Assembly: GCA_002929055.1 (NCBI GenBank)
Contig: PERY01000015.1
Span: forward strand, 1-64,000
Source of the DNA: Methylocystis sp.
Lineage (GTDB): Bacteria > Pseudomonadota > Alphaproteobacteria > Rhizobiales > Beijerinckiaceae
Reading direction: 5' to 3'
DNA: 64,000 nucleotides
Positions 27,076-37,867 of this stretch are shown here, piece after piece. Positions within the stretch are counted from its first letter, which is position 1, and every line of letters begins with the position of its first letter. The position numbers and the translations under genes are program-made. The notes beneath the pieces are model-generated. The model made no database searches. It saw only the letters and a program-made list of their open reading frames with translations, and was not told where the DNA came from.

Positions 27076-27333
27076 CTAACCCGCGTCCGCCGGAGCCGGT
27101 TCGAAACGCGTTTCAAAGATCCAGGGCTTCATGGGGAAGAGCGCGCCGCTCGCGTCTCGGATAAACCAGTCCCCGGGCTCAGCCTCCAATTGGCCTTCAG
27201 GCGTCATGATCACGATCGAACGGCTGCCCGACAGGCGACAAAGCTGACGCGCATCTATCCAATCGGGCAGACCGTCCATCGGCTCGGTATATTGCCACGC
27301 CAAGACTTCGGCAGGGATTCTACGGTACCTCAT
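27076..27333 (-). CDS. phage-type small protein of unknown function
   Basis: Start MRYRRIPAEVLAWQYT and end GDWFIRDASGALFPMKPWIFETRFE resemble small conserved phage proteins. Confidence 0.6.
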   Translation of the reverse strand: MRYRRIPAEVLAWQYTEPMDGLPDWIDARQLCRLSGSRSIVIMTPEGQLEAEPGDWFIRDASGALFPMKPWIFETRFEPAPADAG

Positions 27334-27572
27334 ACATGCACACTACTGAATTCGAGATCAGAATTGATATGAGGCAATTGTGCAATTGGGATGACTCCCG
27401 CCGCACCGCTTTTGCGGCAGGCCGGCGGCAATCGCCATGCCGGTTTGACCTCAAGCCGGAGTGCTGAACTCGAGCAACATCTTATTTTATGCGCCCAGCG
27501 CCGCGCGTGAGCGCTTGGGCGAAAACCACTGATGCGCTAAAGCGCATGGGCGAAATGACATCGAGGCCCGCC

Positions 27573-27992
27573 ATGACAGCCGCCCACACCCTCCCCGTCC
27601 GCGTTTACTGGGAGGACACGGACGCCTCCGGCCTCGTCTATCACACGTCTTACATCCGCTTCATGGAGCGCGGGCGAACGGAGCTGTTGCGCACGCTGGG
27701 CCTCGATCAACGCCCGCTGCTCGAAGGCGCCGCCGGCGGCGCGCCGATCTTCTTCGTCGTGCGGGCGATGACGCTGGATTTCAGAAAGCCAGCCGTGATG
27801 GACGATCTCGTCGACGTGGAGACGCGCGTCGTCGGCATTGGCGGGGCGTCGATCGACCTCGACCAGCGGGTGACGCGCGGCGGGGAAACGCTTGTCGGCG
27901 CGAGCGTGAAGGTCGTTTGCGTCGAAGAGGGCCGCGCCAGGCGCCTGCCGCCGGACGTGCGCGAGAAATTCGCGCACGCGCTTGGCGCCTGA
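27573..27992 (+). CDS. ybgC: Tol-Pal associated acyl-CoA thioesterase
   Basis: VRVYWEDTDASGLVYHTSYIRFMERGRTELLR. Confidence 0.93.
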   Translation: MTAAHTLPVRVYWEDTDASGLVYHTSYIRFMERGRTELLRTLGLDQRPLLEGAAGGAPIFFVVRAMTLDFRKPAVMDDLVDVETRVVGIGGASIDLDQRVTRGGETLVGASVKVVCVEEGRARRLPPDVREKFAHALGA

Positions 27993-27995
27993 CCG

Positions 27996-28973
27996 TCACT
28001 GCGCCGACGCGAGCAGTCCCAGACGCGTCAGCTCATGTTCGCGGATGTTTCGGGTGATCGGGTAATAGCCGCCTTTTTTCGCCTGCGTCTGCCCGTCGCT
28101 TGAAAGGATGTATTTCACGAACTCGCCCGAGAGCGTATCGAGGGCCGCCTTCGGGCTTTTGAGCAGATAGACATAGAGCCCGCGCGCCAGCGGATATTTG
28201 CGGGTGTAGGCGCTGTCGAACGAGGTGTCGTAGCAAGTCTTGCCGGCGCTCGCCGCGACTGGCACCGCGCGCACGCCATCCGTCTTGTAGCCGATGCCGG
28301 AATACCCCACCGCGCTGGCATCGCTGGCGACGGCGCGCACGACGGCCTCGGAACCCGACTCCATATGAACGTCCGGCTTGAAGTCCGCCCCGCCGAGCGC
28401 ATTCTGCCGGAAATATTTGTAGGTTCCGGAGAGGACGTTGCGGCTGTACATCGCAATGGGCTTGTCGGCCCATTCACCCTTCAGGCCAAATTCCCCCCAG
28501 GCGTGAATGCTCTTGCCGCCGCCGCTCTTTGGATCGGCGGAGAAGACCCGCTCGATCTGCTCCATCGTGACGCATTGGAGCGGATTATCCTTGTGGACGT
28601 AGATCGCCAACGCATCCACCGCGACAAGCACCGCGGTCGGCTTGTAGCCAAACTTCGCTTCGAAAGCCGCGATCTCGTCCGGCGTCATCTGGCGCGACAT
28701 CGGCCCGAGCTGCGACTCGCCCGACAGCAGCGCCGGCGGCGCCGTGTTCGAGCCCTTGCCTTCGATCTCGATCTGCACACTCGGGTAGAAGGCTTTGAAG
28801 CCCTCCGCCCATAGCTCCATCTCATGCAGCATGGTGTCGGAGCCGACGGACTTAAGTTTGCCGGAGATCGGCGCCCGCACGGGCTTGTAGGGAGACAGCT
28901 CCAGATCGAGCGAAAAGGCGCTGACCGAGAAGGCGGAGGCGGCGAAAGCTACGAAGAGGGAACGAAGTTTCAT
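27996..28973 (-). CDS. PstS-type phosphate-binding periplasmic protein (orphan)
   Basis: Signal peptide, SVGSDTMLHEMELWAEGF, GKGSNTAPPALLSG, SRNVLSGTYKYFRQNAL. Confidence 0.85.
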   Translation of the reverse strand: MKLRSLFVAFAASAFSVSAFSLDLELSPYKPVRAPISGKLKSVGSDTMLHEMELWAEGFKAFYPSVQIEIEGKGSNTAPPALLSGESQLGPMSRQMTPDEIAAFEAKFGYKPTAVLVAVDALAIYVHKDNPLQCVTMEQIERVFSADPKSGGGKSIHAWGEFGLKGEWADKPIAMYSRNVLSGTYKYFRQNALGGADFKPDVHMESGSEAVVRAVASDASAVGYSGIGYKTDGVRAVPVAASAGKTCYDTSFDSAYTRKYPLARGLYVYLLKSPKAALDTLSGEFVKYILSSDGQTQAKKGGYYPITRNIREHELTRLGLLASAQ

Positions 28974-29031
28974 GGCGATTCTTTAAATTGAGGGCGGGAG
29001 GTCCGCGCCTCATGGACATTCCTGAAACCGC

Positions 29032-29049
29032 GTGACAGACGCGTGACAG
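29032..29049 (-). promoter_or_regulatory. Pho box (CTGTCAC-GCGT-CTGTCAC)
   Basis: Two identical heptamers with 11-bp period, 59 bp upstream of the PstS-type gene start. Confidence 0.8.
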
Positions 29050-29254
29050 AAGCGCTGAGGAAACTGCGCCAAAACCGCGCGACTCGTCCCTCTCGTGACG
29101 TCGGCAAGGCAGCTTTAACCCTTACCGCTTGTTAACGCTCGCGCGATAAGTATCATTGTGCGGCGCACCCGCGGCCCCAGAAAGGGCGAAATTGCGGGAA
29201 ATAAAGGGCGTCGCTGTTTCGAAAGCGCGCCGCATTCCGCTTCAAGGACAAATC

Positions 29255-30001
29255 ATGAATCCAGCCGAAATCGCCGCGACCGCCGCTGGCGCCGCCCCCG
29301 CCGCCGACATCACCGTCTGGAGCATGTTCTGGGGCGCGCATATCGTCGTGAAGATCGTGATGGTCGGGCTCCTGCTCGCCTCCGTGTGGTGCTGGGCGAT
29401 CATCATCGACAAGACGCTGCTCTTCCTGCGCATGCGGCGTTCGATGGATCGTTTCGAGGAGAGCTTCTGGTCCGGCAATTCGCTGGAGGAGCTTTACGGC
29501 AAGCTCTCCGAGCGCCCGACCACCGGCATGGCCACGCTTTTCGTCGCGGCGATGAAGGAATGGAAACGCTCCTTCCAGTCGGGGGCCAGCGCCAGCTTCA
29601 TGGGCCTTCAGGCGCGCATCGAGAAGGTGCTGGACGTCTCCATCGCCCGGGAAGTCGAGAAGCTGGAGTCGAATTTGCTCGTTCTCGCCACGGTCGCCTC
29701 GGCCGGACCCTTCGTCGGCCTCTTCGGCACGGTCTGGGGCATCATGACCTCCTTCCGCTCCATCGCGGCCTCCAAGAACACCTCGCTCGCCGTCGTCGCG
29801 CCGGGCATCGCCGAGGCGCTGCTCGCCACCGCCATCGGCCTCTTCGCCGCCATTCCCGCGCTCATCGCCTATAACAAGATGCAGGGCGACGTGGCCAAGG
29901 CGCAGGCGCGCATGGAGAGCTTCGCGGACGAGTTTTCCGCCATCCTCTCGCGCCAGATCGACCAGCACGCGGCCAACAACAACCGCGACCGGGCGGCCTG
30001 A
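29255..30001 (+). CDS. tolQ: Tol-Pal system protein TolQ
   Basis: [39 protein letters not shown]. Confidence 0.95.
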   Translation: MNPAEIAATAAGAAPAADITVWSMFWGAHIVVKIVMVGLLLASVWCWAIIIDKTLLFLRMRRSMDRFEESFWSGNSLEELYGKLSERPTTGMATLFVAAMKEWKRSFQSGASASFMGLQARIEKVLDVSIAREVEKLESNLLVLATVASAGPFVGLFGTVWGIMTSFRSIAASKNTSLAVVAPGIAEALLATAIGLFAAIPALIAYNKMQGDVAKAQARMESFADEFSAILSRQIDQHAANNNRDRAA

Positions 30002-30004
30002 TCC

Positions 30005-30454
30005 ATGGGCGCTTCCGTTTCCGCTCCCGGACGCAAGGGCGGCAGGCGCCGCCGCGGCGTGCCGCGCTACGGCGCCATGGCCGAAATCAACATGACGCCC
30101 TTCATCGACGTCATGCTGGTGCTGCTCATCATCTTCATGGTCGCGGCGCCGCTGCTCGCGACCGGCGTCGCCGTCGATCTGCCACAGACGAAAGCGGGCC
30201 AGCTCAACATCGACCAGAAGCCCATCTCCATCGCCATCGACGACAAGGGGCAGATCTTCGTGATGGATCAGCCGCTCGAAATCGGACAGCTTCTCGACAA
30301 GCTGAAGGAAACGACCAAGCAGGGCTTCGACGAACGCATCTATGTGCGCGGCTCCAAGGCCGTGAATTACGGACGCGTCGCCGAGGTGATGTCGCTCATC
30401 ACCACGGCCGGATACAAAAAGGTCGCTCTGGTGACGGAGCAGGAGAAGAAGTGA
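30005..30454 (+). CDS. tolR: Tol-Pal system protein TolR
   Basis: MAEINMTPFIDVMLVLLIIFMVAAPLL. Confidence 0.95.
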   Translation: MGASVSAPGRKGGRRRRGVPRYGAMAEINMTPFIDVMLVLLIIFMVAAPLLATGVAVDLPQTKAGQLNIDQKPISIAIDDKGQIFVMDQPLEIGQLLDKLKETTKQGFDERIYVRGSKAVNYGRVAEVMSLITTAGYKKVALVTEQEKK

Positions 30455-30465
30455 GGCGCTGAACG

Positions 30466-31725
30466 TTGAAAGTTTCGCGCTCCGAGCCTGGCGTCGTCCT
30501 CTCCTCCGCAGCCCATGCCGGGCTGCTGCTGGCGACGCTCGTCTTCTTCTCGGACACGAATAAATTCGACGACGCGCAGGAGATGATCCCCATCGAGGTC
30601 GTCACCGACGACGCGCTCAATCAGGTGGCAAAGGGGGAAAAGACCGCGCGTGACCTGAAGCCCGCTCCCCGCGTCGACAAGGTCGCGAAGGAGGCCGAGA
30701 CCAAACCGCATCCGCCGCTTGCCGAAGCCAGGAAAGACGTGCCGACCCCGCCGCCGCCCCTGAAGCGCCTGCCTGACCCCGGCGCAGACGACAAGCCCGA
30801 GCCGACCCCGCCCAAGCGCGTCGCCGCCCTCCCCCCGACGCCCGAACCGCCGACGCGTCCCGCGCCCGAGAAGAAGCCGGAGCCGCCCAAGCCAGTCGAA
30901 AAGCCCGCGGAAGCCAGGCCCGCGCCCACGCCGCCGGCCAAACCCAAGGCGGCCGCGCCCGAGGTAAAGGAGCAGGAGGAGCCCAGGGACGCGGAGGTGG
31001 TGAAGCCCAAGCCCCCCGTGCGCCCGAAGCCCGAGAAGGCGGCCGAGGCCGAGGCGAAGGAAACGCCCAAACCCGAAAAGAAGCCGGAGCCGGAGAAGAA
31101 GCCCGAGAAGGCGGAGGCCAAGCCCGCGCCCGACAAGCCGCGCCTGAAGGCGGACGAAGTGGCGAAGCTGCTCGAGAGCAAGAAGACCGAGGACAAGCCG
31201 GCGAAGCCCGAGAACAGCGCCGAAGGCGAAATCGCGGAGAAGAGCGTGAAGGGCTCAAAGCCCAAGTCCGGCGACGAGACGGCGCCGAAGTCGAAATTCG
31301 ACGCGGCCGACATCTCCAAGCTGCTGACTCGTGAAGCGCCGCAGCGCCGCGCCTCGACCGGCAAGGAAATTCACACTGCCTCTCTGGGCGCGACAGAGGG
31401 CGCGGCGCCCAAGATGTCGGCGTCGATGGAGGCGCGCATCGCCTCCTACATTCACGACCATTATCATCCCTGCTGGGCCTCGGCGCTTTCGCTCGGCGGC
31501 GCGACTTTCGCGCCCGTCGTGGAGTTCCACCTTTCGCGCGAGGGCGCGCTGGAAGGTCGCCCGCGGCTGATGAATCCATCCGGCAATCCGGTGGAGCAGG
31601 CGCGCGGCGAGCAGGCGTTGCAGGCCGTGCGCCGCTGCAGTCCAATGCGCATCCCGCCCGAATTCATGCCTTATTACGACGAAGCGCTGCATGAGGTCAC
31701 CATTCGCTTCCAGGATGCGAACTGA
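30466..31725 (+). CDS. tolA: TolA/TonB-like envelope protein
   Basis: N-terminal TM, long Pro/Lys/Glu-rich linker, C-terminal globular region; between tolR and tolB. Confidence 0.88.
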   Translation: MKVSRSEPGVVLSSAAHAGLLLATLVFFSDTNKFDDAQEMIPIEVVTDDALNQVAKGEKTARDLKPAPRVDKVAKEAETKPHPPLAEARKDVPTPPPPLKRLPDPGADDKPEPTPPKRVAALPPTPEPPTRPAPEKKPEPPKPVEKPAEARPAPTPPAKPKAAAPEVKEQEEPRDAEVVKPKPPVRPKPEKAAEAEAKETPKPEKKPEPEKKPEKAEAKPAPDKPRLKADEVAKLLESKKTEDKPAKPENSAEGEIAEKSVKGSKPKSGDETAPKSKFDAADISKLLTREAPQRRASTGKEIHTASLGATEGAAPKMSASMEARIASYIHDHYHPCWASALSLGGATFAPVVEFHLSREGALEGRPRLMNPSGNPVEQARGEQALQAVRRCSPMRIPPEFMPYYDEALHEVTIRFQDAN

Positions 31726-31765
31726 CCTTGCGCAACATGCCCTCCCTCGCCAAGAGACGATCACA

Positions 31766-33067
31766 ATGACACGCCTCATCACCCGCCGCGCAGCCGCCGG
31801 CCTGTTCGCCTCAGCCGCGATGGCTCCCTTTGCGCCCGCGCGCGCCGGCCGCGTGATCGATCTGAAGGGCGGCGGCTTCCAGCCCATCAACATCGCCATC
31901 GCCTCCTTCGTCGGCGACGAGGCGGCGCGCACCATCACCTCCGTCACGCAAAACAATTTCAAGCGCTCGGTGTTTCTGCATCCCGTCGACGCCTCCGGAA
32001 CGGAGGGCGGCTCTCCTGATCAGCCCGACCTTGCCGCCTACAAGAACGCGAATGCGCAATTTGTGCTGACTGGCCGCTCCATGCGCGCCGGCGACGGGCG
32101 CCTCAAGACCGAGTTTCGCCTCTTCGACGTCACCACAGGTGAACAGGTCGCGGGCCAGCAATATGTGACGGAAGCGGCGAACATGCGCCGCGTCGCGCAT
32201 CTTCTCTCGGATGCGGTGTTCACGCGCATTACTGGCGAGAAAGGCTTTTTCGACACGCGCATCGTTTTCGTCGACGAGTCGGGCTCCAAGGAAAAGCGCC
32301 GCAAGCGGCTCGCCATGATGGACCAGGACGGCGCCAACATCCGCTACCTCACGCGCGGCGACGAACTGGTCGTCACCCCGCGATTTTCGCCCTCTTCGCT
32401 CGACGTGACCTATATGGCCTTCAACGATGACGGCGAGCCCAAGGTGCTGCTCATGAACATTGAGAACGGCCAGCGCGAGGCTGTCGGCAATTTTCCCGGC
32501 ATGACCTTCTCGCCGCGCTTTTCGCCGGACGGACAGAAAATCATCATGTCGCTGTCGCAGGGCTCCTCGACGAACCTTTATACGATGGACCTGCGCTCGC
32601 GCACGACCACGCGGCTCACCGACACGAGCGCCATCGACACGGCGCCCTCCTATTCGCCCGACGGTTCGCGCATCTGTTTCGAGAGCGACCGGGGCGGCTC
32701 GCAGCAAATCTATGTCATGGGCGCGCATGGCGGCGACGCCAGGCGCATCTCCTTCGGCGGCGGGCGCTACTCGACGCCGGTATGGAGCCCCAAGGGCGAC
32801 TACATCGCCTTCACCAAACAGAACGGCGGCAATTTCTCGATAGGCGTGATGAAGACGGACGGCTCTGGCGAACGCATCCTCACCGAGGGTTTCCATAACG
32901 AAGGCCCCACCTGGGCGCCGAACGGCCTGTTCCTGATGTTCTTCCGCGAAAGCGGCGGCTCGGGCGGGCCGAAGATCCACATGGTCGACGTCTTCGGCCG
33001 CTCGGAAACCACGGTGGCGACGCCGGGTTATGCGAGCGATCCGGCGTGGGGGCCGTTGCAGGAGTGA
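31766..33067 (+). CDS. tolB: Tol-Pal system beta-propeller protein TolB
   Basis: Repeated FSPDG/YSPDG propeller blades ([22 protein letters not shown]...). Confidence 0.95.
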   Translation: MTRLITRRAAAGLFASAAMAPFAPARAGRVIDLKGGGFQPINIAIASFVGDEAARTITSVTQNNFKRSVFLHPVDASGTEGGSPDQPDLAAYKNANAQFVLTGRSMRAGDGRLKTEFRLFDVTTGEQVAGQQYVTEAANMRRVAHLLSDAVFTRITGEKGFFDTRIVFVDESGSKEKRRKRLAMMDQDGANIRYLTRGDELVVTPRFSPSSLDVTYMAFNDDGEPKVLLMNIENGQREAVGNFPGMTFSPRFSPDGQKIIMSLSQGSSTNLYTMDLRSRTTTRLTDTSAIDTAPSYSPDGSRICFESDRGGSQQIYVMGAHGGDARRISFGGGRYSTPVWSPKGDYIAFTKQNGGNFSIGVMKTDGSGERILTEGFHNEGPTWAPNGLFLMFFRESGGSGGPKIHMVDVFGRSETTVATPGYASDPAWGPLQE

Positions 33068-33101
33068 TGGCGCCCTGTTTCATCCGTCGTCCGTGACATC
33101 G

Positions 33102-33770
33102 ATGGTCAAACCCGTCCGCATCGACGAAAGCTGGAAGAAGCATCTCGCGCGCGAATTCGAGAAGGCCTATTTCACTGATCTCCGGGAATTCGTACGCAGC
33201 GAATACGCCTCCTGCGCGGTCTATCCGCCAGCAGCCCAGATCTTCCGCGCCTTCGACGAATGCCCGTTCGAGAGCGTCAAAGTCGTCATCCTCGGCCAGG
33301 ACCCCTATCACGGCCCCGGACAGGCGAACGGCCTCTGTTTTGCGGTCTCCGCAGGCGTCGCGCCGCCGCCTTCGCTTCAGAACATCTTCAAGGAAATCGA
33401 GGCCGATCTCGGCCATCCGGTTTCGCGCGATCCCGACCTCTCGCGCTGGGCGCGGCAGGGCGTGCTGCTGCTCAACGCCACGCTCACCGTGCGGGCGGCG
33501 CAGGCAGGCTCGCATCAGAACAAGGGCTGGGAACAGTTCACCGACGCCGCCGTGCATGCGCTCTCACGCGAGCGCGAGGGAATCGTCTTCATGCTCTGGG
33601 GCTCATATGCGCGGCGCAAGGGCGCCGGCATCGACCGCAAAAAACATCTCGTGCTCGAATGCGCGCACCCCTCCCCGCTCTCGGCGCATAACGGGTTTTT
33701 CGGCTGCAAGCACTTCTCGAAGGCGAACGACTATCTCGGCGAGCATGGCGCTGCGCCGATAGAGTGGTGA
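33102..33770 (+). CDS. ung: uracil-DNA glycosylase
   Basis: VVILGQDPYHGPGQANGLCFAV; AHPSPLSAHNGFFGCKHFS. Confidence 0.97.
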   Translation: MVKPVRIDESWKKHLAREFEKAYFTDLREFVRSEYASCAVYPPAAQIFRAFDECPFESVKVVILGQDPYHGPGQANGLCFAVSAGVAPPPSLQNIFKEIEADLGHPVSRDPDLSRWARQGVLLLNATLTVRAAQAGSHQNKGWEQFTDAAVHALSREREGIVFMLWGSYARRKGAGIDRKKHLVLECAHPSPLSAHNGFFGCKHFSKANDYLGEHGAAPIEW

Positions 33771-33774
33771 CGGC

Positions 33775-34431
33775 TCACCCCTTCGCAGCCGCCGCCTCAT
33801 GGACCTTGAGCAATTGCTTGTCCGTCTCGGCCACGCGCGCCACGCAAGGCCGAACGCCCACACGCTCGATATAGGCGGAAATTTCGGGCGACATGGGCAC
33901 GAGGCCAAAGCCCGTCGTCCAGCGCAACGCCGTCGCCCACAGAATGTCGGCGGCTGTGAAGCGAGCGCCGAGGAGGTAGGGGCCGGCGGCCAGTTGCTTG
34001 TTGATGAGCCCCATGACGTCTTCGAAGTCGCCATATGGGCTCATGCTCCTGGGCGGCTCCTTCTTCATATAGCGGTCCATCACCGCAGGCTCGAAGGCCG
34101 AGCCGTAAAAGACGAGCCAGCGCAAATAAGGCCCGCGCAGCGGATCGCCGATCTCGGGCGCGAGCTTTCTTTGCGGGAAAGCGTCTGCAAGATAGATGAA
34201 GATCGCGCCGAGTTCCGTCACCAGCGCGCCATTGTGCAGGATCGCAGGAACCTTCCCGAGCGGATTGACCGCGAGATAATCGGGATCGCGCTGCGCGCCA
34301 ATCCTGAAGTTCAGGTCTCGCAGCGTATAGGGGGCGTCAAGCTCTTCGAGCAGGATCAACACACTCGACGAGCGGGTATTGGGGGAGTGATAGAAGACCG
34401 CCTCGGTGTCGCTCATCGCCTGCTCGCTCAT
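33775..34431 (-). CDS. glutathione S-transferase family protein
   Basis: NTRSSSVLILLEELDAPYTL; NPLGKVPAILHNGALVTELGAI. Confidence 0.9.
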   Translation of the reverse strand: MSEQAMSDTEAVFYHSPNTRSSSVLILLEELDAPYTLRDLNFRIGAQRDPDYLAVNPLGKVPAILHNGALVTELGAIFIYLADAFPQRKLAPEIGDPLRGPYLRWLVFYGSAFEPAVMDRYMKKEPPRSMSPYGDFEDVMGLINKQLAAGPYLLGARFTAADILWATALRWTTGFGLVPMSPEISAYIERVGVRPCVARVAETDKQLLKVHEAAAAKG

Positions 34432-35537
34432 GGAATGAATAGGAAGAAAACATATGTCGCGAAGACGACGAGATGCACAAGGCCGGTTAGGACATTCGTC
34501 CGCCCTGAGCCGAAGCTGACGACGGAGAGCATCAAGGTCAGCATCAACATCGCCGAATCACGCTTGTCGAGACCGAACTTGATCTCGTCGCCTGTGGCGA
34601 GACTCATCAGCGCGACGGCAGGCACGGTGAGGCCAATGGTCGCAACGACTGACCCGAGCGCGCCGTTGAGACTCGTTTGCAGCGCATTCCGGCGCGCTGC
34701 GCGAATGGAGTTCAGGGACTCCGGCATGAGCACGAGAGCAGCGACCGCCGCCCCCGTAACCGGGTTCACCGCCTTAACCCCGGCCCAGGCGAGCCCCTCC
34801 TCCAGCCCAGGCACGACACGTTGCGCGAGAAGCGCCACGGCCAGGAGGCTCGCCGCGAGACCTGCCGCCGCGATCCCTGTCCGGCGAAGGGTCGGCTTTT
34901 CCTCGCTGTGGCCGAGCGCCGCCGCGTGCGCATCGATGAAATAGGAGCGGTGCCGGACCGTCTGGATGAAGAGGAACGCCCCGTAAAGCAGCAGCGACAG
35001 CACGCTCACGAAGGTGAGTTGCGCCGCTGTGAGCGTCGGTCCCTCCGTGCTCGTGGTGAAATTGGGCATGATCAGGGTGAGGACGGAAAGCGCGATGAGG
35101 ACCGCGAGATAGGCGCTCGCCCCCATTGGTTGAAGCTCCTGCTCGCCGTGGCGAAATCCTCCCAGCAGCAGACAGAGGCCAACGAGCCCGTTGCAGACGA
35201 TCATTATGGCCGAGAACACGGTTTCCCGCGCCTCCGTCGGATCTTCGGCGCCGTGGGCGATCATCGAGGCGATCATTGCGACCTCGATGACGGTCACCGA
35301 GATGGTGAGCACCAGCGTGCCCAGCGGCTCGCCGACACGCGCGCCCAGAACCTCGGCATGATCCAGCGTCGCGAAAACGGCCCCGATAACGAATATGCCG
35401 GCCACCAGCGGCAGTGCGAAGTCGAGCGCGGGATGATTCAGGTCCACCCAGGATTCCGCGGCGCTGAACGCGCCCGCGAAAAAAAGGGCCAGCCCCGGAA
35501 AAACATATCTGCCGACAGAGGTCGTCGCTCCCTGCAT
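34428..35537 (-). CDS. calcium/proton antiporter (ChaA-like)
   Basis: Two internally similar multi-TM halves; EPLGTLVLTISVTVIEVAMIAS and NALQTSLNGALGSVVATIGLTVP. Confidence 0.85.
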   Translation of the reverse strand: MQGATTSVGRYVFPGLALFFAGAFSAAESWVDLNHPALDFALPLVAGIFVIGAVFATLDHAEVLGARVGEPLGTLVLTISVTVIEVAMIASMIAHGAEDPTEARETVFSAIMIVCNGLVGLCLLLGGFRHGEQELQPMGASAYLAVLIALSVLTLIMPNFTTSTEGPTLTAAQLTFVSVLSLLLYGAFLFIQTVRHRSYFIDAHAAALGHSEEKPTLRRTGIAAAGLAASLLAVALLAQRVVPGLEEGLAWAGVKAVNPVTGAAVAALVLMPESLNSIRAARRNALQTSLNGALGSVVATIGLTVPAVALMSLATGDEIKFGLDKRDSAMLMLTLMLSVVSFGSGRTNVLTGLVHLVVFATYVFFLFIP

Positions 35538-35668
35538 TCCCACCTCAAGCTGAAGACGTAGCGCGACTTTGGCCTTGGCGCGCAGAGAGCGCAAGCGGCG
35601 GTCCGAGGCTTGCGGGGCCGGGCGAGGACCAGATTCGGGTGTCACATTTTGGGACCAGGTGGAGCACG

Positions 35669-35833
35669 ATGACGCTGACTCGCTTCCTCAACGACGAAAA
35701 AGGCACGACGCTCGTCGAATACGCGGCCATCGCCTCGATGGCCTCGATTCTGATCATCGGCGGCGCCCGCGGCATCGGCGTCAACCTGGCTCAGAACCAT
35801 TTCGGGGCGCTTCTCAGGGCGATGGGGTGGTGA
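35669..35833 (+). CDS. Flp family type IVb pilin (orphan)
   Basis: FLNDEKGTTLVEYAAIASMASILIIGGARGIG; the G/TTLVEYA Flp motif. Confidence 0.85.
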   Translation: MTLTRFLNDEKGTTLVEYAAIASMASILIIGGARGIGVNLAQNHFGALLRAMGW

Positions 35834-35878
35834 GCCACACTCTTCCCATCGCCGCAAACGGGGCATAAATCTGGAGGC

Positions 35879-37864
35879 ATGACCCCTCCCCCCGCCGCGC
35901 CGCGCGACCTCCCGCCCGAGGACGAAGATGTCTTCGACGCGGCCGACGCGGCGCCGGAGGCCGCCGACGCGCCGCCCGAGCAAGAAGCGCCGGAAACGCC
36001 CGAGAGCGTGAAGCGCGGCGTCGCCGTCATCAAGAAATATTGGAAGCACGCGCCCAACGGCCCTGGCGTCTATCGCATGATCGCCGAAAGCGGCGAGGTG
36101 CTTTACGTCGGCAAAGCCAAAAACGTGCGCAAGCGCGTAGCGAGCTATACGCGCCTCGCGGGCCATGTGAACCGCATCGCGCGTATGATCTCCGCGACGG
36201 TCTCGATGGTCTTCATCTCGGTGGAGACCGAGACGGAAGCGCTGCTGCTCGAAGCGAACCTTATCAAGCAGATGAAGCCCCGCTTCAATGTGCTGATGCG
36301 GGACGACAAGTCCTTCCCCTACATCATGATCGCGCTGGACCATGACGCGCCGCAAATTTCCAAGCACCGCGGCGCGCGCGTGCGCAAGGGCGATTATTTC
36401 GGGCCTTTCGCCAGCGTATGGGCCGTCAATCGCGCGCTCAACGCGCTGGAGCGCGCCTTTCTGCTGCGCTCCTGCTCGCAGAGCTTCTACGACAATCGCA
36501 CCCGGCCCTGCCTGCTGTTCCAGATCAAGCGCTGCGCCGGTCCCTGCACGGGCGAGATCTCCATTCCCGACTACGCCGAGCTGGTGCAGGAGGCGCGCGA
36601 TTTTCTCTCCGGCAAAAGCCGCAGCGTGCGCGAACAACTTGCGATGGAGATGACGGAAGCGGCCGAAAAGCTTGAATTCGAACGCGCCGCGCGGCTGCGC
36701 GACCGCATCTCTGCGCTCTCGGCCATTCAGGGCGCGCAGGGCATAAATCCGCGTAGCGTCGAAGAAGCCGACGTCTTCGCCATCGCCAAGGACGCCGGAC
36801 GCTTCTGCATCGAGGCGTTTTTTTTCCGCGCCTATCAGAACTGGGGCAACCGCTCTTATTTCCCGCGCGCCGACGCGACCCTCACGGAGGCGGAAGTGCT
36901 CGACGCTTTTCTGGGGCAATTCTACGACGAACATCCATCCGCGCGCTGCGTGCTGCTCTCGCACGCAATCGAAGATGCAGCTTTGCTCAAAGACGCTCTA
37001 TCCGCAAAATCAGGGCGCAATGTCGATGTCATGGCCCCCCAGCGCGGCGAGAAACGCGAGCTCGTCGAACATGCGCTCAACAACGCGCGTCAGGCGCTCG
37101 GCCGCAAGCTTGCCGAAGACGCGAGTCAGCAGCGGCTGCTCGCCGCGCTCGGCGAGGTTTTTGGCTTGCCCGCCGTCCCGCGCCGCGTTGAGGTCTATGA
37201 CAATTCGCACACGGGCGGCGCGCAGGCGATCGGCGCCATGATCGTTGCGGGGCCAGCGGGATTCATGAAGGCGCATTACCGCACCTTCAACATCAAGAGC
37301 GGCGAGATCACGCCAGGCGACGATTACGGCATGATGCGCGAAGTGCTGACGCGCCGCTTCGCGCGTCTCGCCAAGGAGCCGGAAAAGGAGACGGACGCCG
37401 AGGCCTTTCCGGCCAAGCCCGACCTCGTGCTGATCGACGGCGGGCGCGGACAGTTCGACGTGGCGCGCGCAGCCTTGCGCGAGAGCGGCGTAGAGGGCGT
37501 GGCGCTCGCCTCCATCGCCAAGGGACGCGACCGCGACGCCGGCCGCGAGCAGTTTTTTGTCGAAGGGCGCGAGCCCTTCCGCCTGCCGCCGCACGACCCC
37601 GCGCTCTATTTCGTGCAGCGCCTGCGCGACGAAGCCCACCGTTTCGCCATCGGCACGCATCGCGCCCGGCGCAAAAAGGATTTCACCAAAAACCCGCTCG
37701 ACGAGATCGCCGGCATCGGGCCATCGCGAAAGCGCGCGCTGCTGCACGCTTTCGGCTCGGCGAAAGGCGTCTCGCGCGCGGCGCTGTCGGACCTCGAGCA
37801 GACGCCCGGAATCAACAAGGCCACGGCGCGAATGGTCTACGAGCATTTCCAGCGCGGCGATTGA
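35879..37864 (+). CDS. uvrC: excinuclease ABC subunit UvrC
   Basis: [54 protein letters not shown]-terminal HhH. Confidence 0.97.
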   Translation: MTPPPAAPRDLPPEDEDVFDAADAAPEAADAPPEQEAPETPESVKRGVAVIKKYWKHAPNGPGVYRMIAESGEVLYVGKAKNVRKRVASYTRLAGHVNRIARMISATVSMVFISVETETEALLLEANLIKQMKPRFNVLMRDDKSFPYIMIALDHDAPQISKHRGARVRKGDYFGPFASVWAVNRALNALERAFLLRSCSQSFYDNRTRPCLLFQIKRCAGPCTGEISIPDYAELVQEARDFLSGKSRSVREQLAMEMTEAAEKLEFERAARLRDRISALSAIQGAQGINPRSVEEADVFAIAKDAGRFCIEAFFFRAYQNWGNRSYFPRADATLTEAEVLDAFLGQFYDEHPSARCVLLSHAIEDAALLKDALSAKSGRNVDVMAPQRGEKRELVEHALNNARQALGRKLAEDASQQRLLAALGEVFGLPAVPRRVEVYDNSHTGGAQAIGAMIVAGPAGFMKAHYRTFNIKSGEITPGDDYGMMREVLTRRFARLAKEPEKETDAEAFPAKPDLVLIDGGRGQFDVARAALRESGVEGVALASIAKGRDRDAGREQFFVEGREPFRLPPHDPALYFVQRLRDEAHRFAIGTHRARRKKDFTKNPLDEIAGIGPSRKRALLHAFGSAKGVSRAALSDLEQTPGINKATARMVYEHFQRGD

Positions 37865-37867
37865 TGG

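Noticed and set aside
30617-31645. Ser/Arg-rich ORFs antisense to tolA
   Set aside because: Products of the repetitive Pro/Lys linker codons of tolA read backwards.
35642-36964. 440-aa minus-strand ORF antisense to uvrC
   Set aside because: Shadow ORF; also spans the Flp pilin gene on the opposite strand.
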